Positions 62,201 through 64,000 of a DNA stretch of 64,000 nucleotides are shown in pieces (the first letter of the stretch is position 1; each line of letters starts with the position of its first letter). The stretch is from Melieria omissa. Lineage: Eukaryota; Arthropoda; Insecta; Diptera; Ulidiidae. The notes under the pieces are model-generated. The model ran no database searches. It was not told the DNA's origin and worked only from the letters and a program-made list of their open reading frames with translations. The stretch lies in the NCBI GenBank assembly GCA_963971225.1, contig OZ020267.1, forward strand, positions 66,368,577-66,432,576. The letters are read 5' to 3'. Both the position numbers and the translations under genes were made by a program.

Positions 62201-63383
62201 CTAACTACACTGCCATAACAACAACTGCAACAATAATAATAACAACAACAACAACTGCTTGTAAATATTCAACCACAATGCTGCAAAACATGAAATCTAC
62301 TACAACTTTTCTATTGAAAAAATTTATAAATGCGTTCAATGCGTTCATTTCATCTCCATTCACCCTCACCATTCATACTTTGTTTGACATAATCATCATG
62401 TTGTTTTAATATTTGTATTTTTTTATTGGAATAATTGTTTTATTGTTTGAATATTTCTCCAATATTCAATATTTTTCATTAATTTTTCTTAATTACTTTT
62501 AACTTGGAAAATGTTTTCTCAATTACAATTAATTAAAAAACTAACTCAATTTTGTGTAATTTGTGGTCAAAATTGCGTCCCCCACTAAATGTTGTAACAA
62601 ACGTAATCTTAACAATAAAAATAAACGAAATTTTACTTTTATCTTTATGCCTAATTTGCGCTTAAATGTTGTGCGTGTTTGTGTGCGTGTTTCTTCAACA
62701 CATTTTCCTCTTTCAATGTAAATTTCGTGTTTGACTAACAACTAAATTTCTAATGAAATGCATAAATTCTCAAAATGACTTTTTTCATTGTCTCATGCAC
62801 TTTTTCGTTAATATCTCATATTTTTACTATCTTTGAAAACATTACAACCCATGAAAACTGTGTTTATTACCTTTCATGCGACATTACTCAACCAACTTCT
62901 ATATTGTTAACTGTAAATATGAACTGTAATTTTAATACCTTAACAACTACTTTCACTCCTGCAAATATTGTTTCTACCGTCTATTCTTACTATGACTACT
63001 ACTATCTTCTACTTATGACTACCTCTACCACTACTATTATAACTCTCTCTCATCGGCATTGGTAATATCGCCACCAACACCCCAACTTTTCTGTTGACTA
63101 ACATTATTATTTGCACTACTATTCATTGCTCATTTGGCTACCAACTATTATTTCAACCACTACTTATTACAATTACAACAATAACAAACCAAACAAATCA
63201 AAACGTTGTTATGGAACAAATAAATTCTTGTCAAACATTTTTTATCGCATGCAACAATATACGGATCGGGCCGCAGACATGCATAAGGAGAATATGAAAA
63301 AGAAACGCCGAGATTTGGAGCAGGCTAGCTTAGATGCTGCTTCAGATCTGTTAGACACAGACAGTAATGCAACATTTGCAATG
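38128..63383 (+). CDS. GluClalpha: Glutamate-gated chloride channel alpha subunit (partial gene)
   Basis: This is a Cys-loop ligand-gated anion channel. Five subunits form a glutamate-opened chloride pore in the neuronal and muscle membrane, the main avermectin/ivermectin target in insects. Joining the exons listed below with one exon 3 gives 370 codons without a stop. They comprise a signal peptide (about 1-20), a glutamate-binding domain, the Cys-loop C163-C177, the second disulfide typical of GluCl/GlyR (C222-C233), M1 (about 246-267), PAR 274-276 marking anion selectivity, M2 (277-297) and M3 (about 311-331). The rest of the intracellular loop and M4, about 85 residues in Drosophila, lie beyond the window. 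The 5'UTR exon is upstream and unresolved. The gene family is certain; the orthology call rests on near-identity with the fly protein as I know it. Confidence 0.98.
38242..39076 (+). other. Intron between coding exons 1 and 2
   Basis: An 835-bp AT-rich intron. It contains a 23-bp hairpin at 38658-38680, where CATACCGCG pairs with CGC and GGTATG around one bulge. A 145-codon minus-strand open frame at 38563-39000 has no recognisable family and probably arises by chance. Confidence 0.8.
39077..39189 (+). CDS. GluClalpha: GluClalpha exon 2
   Basis: The exon lies between TTTCAG and GTAAGA and is 113 nt, ending one base into a codon. It encodes the start of the mature protein ([15 protein letters not shown] to [10 protein letters not shown]), residues 21-58. 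N56-G57-T58 is an N-glycosylation sequon at the exon's edge. Residue 27 is ATA (Ile), at 39093-39095. The split codon is completed differently by the alternative third exons: GAT (Asp) with 3a or 3b, GAA (Glu) with 3c. Confidence 0.96.
40039..40106 (+). CDS. GluClalpha: GluClalpha alternative exon 3a
   Basis: This 68-nt exon encodes, with the split codon, [20 protein letters not shown] followed by IKM (residues 59-81), the first beta strands of the ligand-binding domain. The donor is a full-consensus GTAAGT. The acceptor (CTGTACCAAACAG) has almost no polypyrimidine tract, so it should be weak. Its protein is closely similar to that of 3b. Insect GluClalpha genes are known for mutually exclusive exons at this point; only one can be used because 68 nt is not a multiple of three. 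Confidence 0.95.
40107..43335 (+). other. Intron 3a-3b
   Basis: A 3.2-kb AT-rich intron. Apart from the SINE copy at 41347-41581 it holds nothing recognisable. A CT-rich run lies near 42172-42190. No additional exon-3-like sequence was seen. Confidence 0.8.
41347..41581 (+). mobile_element. tRNA-derived SINE, copy 2 (3'-truncated)
   Basis: The plus strand starts GCAGTCGCTGTAGCAGTTGG, a diverged A-box region, followed by a B-box-like GGTTCAAATACTGCC. The body has CTCTGAGAGTAAAAATTGCC and ACTGTAGGTCCCTTCCA, which are shared with the two other copies. It stops before the CTAGGCCTTAG and GAA-tail part, so the 3' end is missing. No clear target-site duplication is seen. It lies in the intron between exons 3a and 3b, in the same direction as the gene. 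Confidence 0.8.
43336..43403 (+). CDS. GluClalpha: GluClalpha alternative exon 3b
   Basis: A second 68-nt version lies 3.2 kb downstream of 3a, with a moderately pyrimidine-rich acceptor (ATTATACAG) and a GTAAGT donor. It encodes [20 protein letters not shown] followed by VTM. It shares DGPA-VR-N-FVRSI with 3a and RSISKIDD with 3c, so it looks intermediate between them. The first ten intron bases (GTAAGTGCGC) also resemble those after 3a, which fits an origin by tandem duplication. Confidence 0.95.
43404..47439 (+). other. Intron 3b-3c
   Basis: A 4-kb AT-rich intron. It contains an ATT/ATG trinucleotide-rich tract at about 44133-44215 and a 45-bp tandem duplication at 46590-46679. No exon or mobile element is recognised. 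Confidence 0.8.
46590..46679. repeat. Two tandem 45-bp units
   Basis: The unit GGATATGTTTACATTTTACG... occurs twice back to back (46590-46634 and 46635-46679) with one difference (GCGTTAA against GCCTTAA). This is a recent local duplication in an intron. Confidence 0.9.
47440..47510 (+). CDS. GluClalpha: GluClalpha alternative exon 3c
   Basis: The third version is 71 nt, one codon longer, between the acceptor GATATTTTAG and the donor GTGAGT. With the split codon it encodes [20 protein letters not shown] followed by DYKM. It is the most divergent: the Arg of VR(I/V)N in 3a and 3b becomes Tyr in VYVN, while the downstream Arg of RSI is kept. A Glu at the split codon replaces Asp. Such changes beside the ligand pocket may alter agonist response; this is inferred. 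Confidence 0.94.
47511..49701 (+). other. Intron 3c-4, left part
   Basis: AT-rich intron sequence up to the DD37E transposon. A GC-richer pocket at about 47990-48240 contains CTCGCCCCTCTCCCCCCTTG but no supported exon. No further exon-3-like copy is seen. Confidence 0.7.
49704..50934 (+). mobile_element. DD37E Tc1/mariner-superfamily element, inactive
   Basis: This 1231-bp element has TIRs AGGAGTGAACCAGA, continuing with minor differences to TTTAGAATTTTTA. TA flanks it at 49702-49703 and 50935-50936. Its transposase text is on the plus strand but broken many times. It lies in the 8.6-kb intron between exons 3c and 4, in the same direction as the gene. Confidence 0.88.
49754..50726 (+). pseudogene. 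DD37E transposase, fragmented
   Basis: The likely original start is the ATG at 49754 (MPRVRRLV), soon followed by a stop. The N-terminal DNA-binding part lies at about 49874-50110 and is rich in Lys/Arg ([15 protein letters not shown]). After several stops the core appears at 50358-50726: [16 protein letters not shown], then [10 protein letters not shown] with the second catalytic Asp, then [15 protein letters not shown] with the final Glu. Exactly 37 residues separate that Asp and Glu, the spacing that defines the ITmD37E group known from mosquitoes and other insects. It encodes no working protein. Confidence 0.82.
50937..53206 (+). other. Intron 3c-4, middle part
   Basis: AT-rich intron sequence between the two transposons. 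Tandem TTTTAATTTA-like words lie near 51040-51075. A 78-codon open frame at 52622-52858 has no recognisable domain. Nothing else is seen. Confidence 0.7.
53209..54519 (-). mobile_element. DD37D (maT-type) mariner, apparently intact
   Basis: This 1311-bp element has ~30-bp TIRs (CAGGG, two variable bases, GCTGGTATGAACTGAAAC, then AACTT). TA flanks it at 53207-53208 and 54520-54521. It contains one uninterrupted transposase gene on the minus strand, so both parts needed for transposition are present. It lies in the intron between exons 3c and 4, antisense to GluClalpha. A full open frame suggests a young insertion. Confidence 0.92.
53326..54366 (-). CDS. Mariner transposase, DD37D (maT) family
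   Basis: A 346-codon gene without breaks. Translation may begin at M1 or M3 ([15 protein letters not shown]). The N-terminal helix-turn-helix region (about 1-110) contains [20 protein letters not shown]. The catalytic triad is D149 in [12 protein letters not shown]245 in FQQDSAPAH and D283 in [12 protein letters not shown], with 37 residues between the last two Asp. That spacing fits the maT branch, not classic mariner (34). The cut-and-paste enzyme would bind the TIRs and insert at TA. Length is ordinary for the family (about 330-350). All motifs look intact, so activity is plausible but unproven. It needs its own transcription, since it is antisense to the host gene. Confidence 0.93.
   Translation of the reverse strand: MVMDFKRENVISLYLTGISNSEIVKRLRHLNANRVFVWQTIKRYNETGSSKKRFDGGSKKTATNEAMVRKVKKRIERNPQRSANKLARDFKVSRWSMQQILKNRLKLKPYKIQKVHGLNAKQMKLRLERAKELKRLAVNGDIPNIVFSDERIFTFEQAINKQNGHVWLRERSQDNLNTRLATRRHSPAQVMVWAAITADSRSPLVFVEPGVKINGQTYREKILEAALKPWATKHFGCKPWTFQQDSAPAHKARVNQDWLKNNVSRFISAQHWMSNSPDANPMDFSIWSILETKVCTKNHQSLNALRYTLVREWNRIPQKQVRAACESFFHRLDKIIAAKGGYIEML
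54522..56060 (+). other. Intron 3c-4, right part
   Basis: AT-rich intron with a CTATG pentamer run near 55480-55500 and an AAC/AAA-rich segment at 55700-55960. It ends in the TG repeat that forms the exon 4 acceptor. No exon recognised. Confidence 0.7.
56061..56083 (+). promoter_or_regulatory. (TG)10-CAG acceptor of exon 4
   Basis: Ten TG units (56061-56080) are joined directly to the acceptor CAG (56081-56083). A UG repeat in this place is a known binding platform for TDP-43 and CELF/Bruno-type splicing factors in animals, and its length can affect exon use. Here it guards the exon that follows the mutually exclusive exon-3 set. Confidence 0.7.
56084..56153 (+). CDS. GluClalpha: GluClalpha exon 4
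   Basis: This 70-nt exon begins in phase 0 and encodes [20 protein letters not shown] followed by DIQ and one base of the next codon (residues 82-105). It is constitutive after whichever exon 3 is used. Its acceptor is unusual: ten TG units run directly into CAG with hardly any C/T-only tract. The donor is GTAAGT. The intron before it is 8.6 kb and holds two transposons. Confidence 0.97.
56228..56464 (+). CDS. GluClalpha: GluClalpha exon 5 (Cys-loop)
   Basis: This 237-nt exon follows a 74-bp intron. It encodes [20 protein letters not shown] and onward through [19 protein letters not shown] to RMAS (residues 105-184). It includes the binding-site segment [11 protein letters not shown] and the Cys-loop, with 13 residues between C163 and C177. 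The Pro-Leu-Asp of the loop is intact. The donor is GTAAGT. Confidence 0.98.
56564..56698 (+). CDS. GluClalpha: GluClalpha exon 6
   Basis: This 135-nt exon encodes residues 184-229, from [20 protein letters not shown] to [10 protein letters not shown]. It includes C222, the first cysteine of the second disulfide that distinguishes GluCl and glycine receptors from GABA receptors. The acceptor is AACGCAG and the donor GTACGT. The intron before it is only 99 bp, so the open reading seen across 56464-56564 is read-through of a short intron. Confidence 0.97.
57894..57923. repeat. Two tandem 15-bp units
   Basis: TAGAATCTAGTTACA is repeated twice without a gap in the intron between exons 6 and 7. 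Confidence 0.9.
58109..58195 (+). repeat. Dispersed GGTTAGGTTAA-type repeat fragment
   Basis: TTAGGTTAGGTTAAGGTGGC followed by a block with GACACACTTTGACCGC and GGGCCCGTTGTGATATAC resembles a short interspersed repeat that I recall as common in tephritid and other fly genomes. Boundaries are approximate and the class is unknown. Confidence 0.4.
59687..59839 (+). CDS. GluClalpha: GluClalpha exon 7 (M1 and pore entrance)
   Basis: This 153-nt exon has acceptor ACTCATAG and donor GTAAGT. It encodes residues 229-280: [20 protein letters not shown], then the M1 helix ([16 protein letters not shown]), then [11 protein letters not shown]233 completes the second disulfide. PAR at 274-276 is the anion-selectivity motif at the cytoplasmic pore mouth. 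The 3-kb intron before it contains no recognised exon. Confidence 0.97.
59840..61174 (+). other. Intron 7-8
   Basis: A 1.3-kb intron with a CA run near 59875-59905 and the third SINE copy (60346-60642). Nothing else is recognised. Confidence 0.8.
60346..60642 (-). mobile_element. tRNA-derived SINE, copy 3
   Basis: This copy has the same structure as the one at 14547-14875: on the minus strand a tRNA-like head with A box TAGCTCAGCTGG and B-box-like GAGTTCAATACTCC, then the body, then a GAAGAAG tail. A 10-bp direct repeat, CTGAGAGAGA, flanks it at 60336-60345 and 60643-60652. It is antisense in the intron between exons 7 and 8. Differences from copy 1 include small deletions in the body and an extra CGCGGGGTC in the head. 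Confidence 0.88.
61175..61354 (+). CDS. GluClalpha: GluClalpha exon 8 (M2-M3) with two donors
   Basis: The exon encodes the rest of M2 ([18 protein letters not shown]), the M2-M3 loop with P299 (CCA at 61231-61233) and M3 ([20 protein letters not shown]). Two donors are usable. One ends the exon at 61339 (GTTTGA) and gives SRS-D-MHKEN. The other ends it at 61354 (GTAATT) and adds GLNKA, giving [14 protein letters not shown]. Both keep frame with exon 9. P299, changed to Ser in a Drosophila ivermectin-resistant mutant, and G320 in M3 have the ordinary susceptible-type residues. Confidence 0.96.
61355..63276 (+). other. Intron 8-9
   Basis: A 1.9-kb intron extremely rich in CAA/ACAACA tracts (61500-62280), with CA dinucleotides near 61590 and a perfect CCA run at 62161-62181. 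AT- and CT-rich sequence leads to the exon 9 acceptor. No other exon is recognised. Confidence 0.75.
63277..63383 (+). CDS. GluClalpha: GluClalpha exon 9 (M3-M4 loop, start)
   Basis: This 107-nt exon lies between GGGCCGCAG and GTATTT. It encodes [20 protein letters not shown] and onward to SNATFAM (residues 335-370). This is the basic and then acidic start of the large cytoplasmic loop, where trafficking and phosphorylation signals usually lie. The donor is weaker than the others in the gene. The next exon, expected to begin KPLVRHP, is not found before the window ends. Confidence 0.94.
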
Positions 63384-64000
63384 GTATTTGACAAATTTAT
63401 ATTGCTTAAACCTTATTGTTTTTTATTAGTTATGTCCATTTGTCTAATTATTTAAGTATTTGATTAGATAGCGTATGCGTTTAAGTTTCTGTTCGCTTCA
63501 AAGATAGCTGTAAGATTTTCATTTCATTTTATTACGAAACAAAAAAAATCATTAGGATGCAAGAAAACATTTAACTAATATAAAAAATCGTATCGAATTT
63601 GCTTACTGGAATAGTTTAATATATGTTTTTTTTATTTTTTGTTAGAAGTTTTCGAATACTCGATGTATTTTGATTCCACTTACACAGTATTTGTAGTTAA
63701 TTTTGACCGTTGTATGTGTATCCAGTGACATTAAGAAACATAGAATACACCAGCGTGATTTTTAACTGATTTCGCAGCGACTCTTTGCGAAACCACTTTA
63801 GTATTCATTGCAAAGTGACGCTTCGGTCAGGTGCTGAGCGTGGCTCTTTTGCTGTCCATGAAAACCGTAGCTGTATTATGCAGTTCAGAGTTCTTAGGAG
63901 AAATATGTTACCTATGATTTTGTTGTTGTTGATTTGGTACGTCACGTACAAAGAGTTACCAATGGCAAACTCTGCTTTAGTGTCCCAAAGATTGAATACA
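63384..64000 (+). other. Start of intron after exon 9
   Basis: AT-rich sequence follows the donor GTATTT to the window edge. The next GluClalpha coding exon is not present, and no other gene or repeat is recognised. Confidence 0.75.

Noticed and set aside
1..64000. CRISPR arrays, bacterial operons or prophage
   Set aside because: The DNA is clearly eukaryotic; none of the repeats show regularly spaced spacers and no bacterial gene pattern is present.

Overview
The window is animal, almost certainly higher-dipteran, genomic DNA. It has interrupted genes with consensus GT-AG junctions, AT-rich introns, CAA/GTT and CA/GT low-complexity tracts, and a dense scatter of Tc1/mariner, non-LTR and SINE elements. 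The one recognisable host gene is the fly glutamate-gated chloride channel alpha subunit (GluClalpha). Its protein is very close to the Drosophila form: my reconstructed residue count puts the M2-M3 loop proline at position 299, the Drosophila number. Small differences (for example MHKEN at the start of the M3-M4 loop) and the repeat types suggest a non-drosophilid acalyptrate, perhaps a tephritid fruit fly. That placement is an inference.

Layout. Positions 1-8000 hold no host gene that I can recognise. They contain a 5'-truncated non-LTR retrotransposon with a long open RT-RNase H frame (1114-2874, 15-bp target-site duplication), a TTAA-flanked MITE (3956-4535), an unclassified ~330-bp repeat, and a truncated antisense RT fragment (7041-7734, 13-bp duplication). 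Positions 8000-38100 are non-coding. They carry a candidate Inr+DPE core promoter at 9460-9493 and several strong splice donors (15938, 18448, 22262) that could end 5'UTR exons. Repeats here are a SINE, an 808-bp terminal-inverted-repeat element, a complete but broken mariner (22933-24184), a mariner ruin (about 26640-27465) and a broken Tc1-like element (36384-37598).

From 38128 to the right edge lies GluClalpha on the plus strand. It has a signal-peptide exon, exon 2, three alternative exon 3 copies (3a 40039-40106, 3b 43336-43403, 3c 47440-47510), and exons 4 to 9. Exon 8 has two usable donors 15 nt apart. One exon 3 per transcript gives a continuous 370-residue reading frame up to 63383. 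The rest of the M3-M4 loop and M4 lie beyond the window. GluClalpha subunits form pentameric chloride channels opened by glutamate in neurons and muscle and are the main target of avermectins.

The gene's introns hold two more SINE copies, a decayed DD37E transposon (49704-50934) and an apparently intact DD37D (maT-type) mariner with a 346-codon transposase on the minus strand (53209-54519). I did not find a gene system unlike anything known. The strongest leads are the exon-3 cassette and its splice-site arrangement, a UG-repeat acceptor on exon 4, the 15-nt alternative donor, the intact intronic mariner and the three-copy SINE family.
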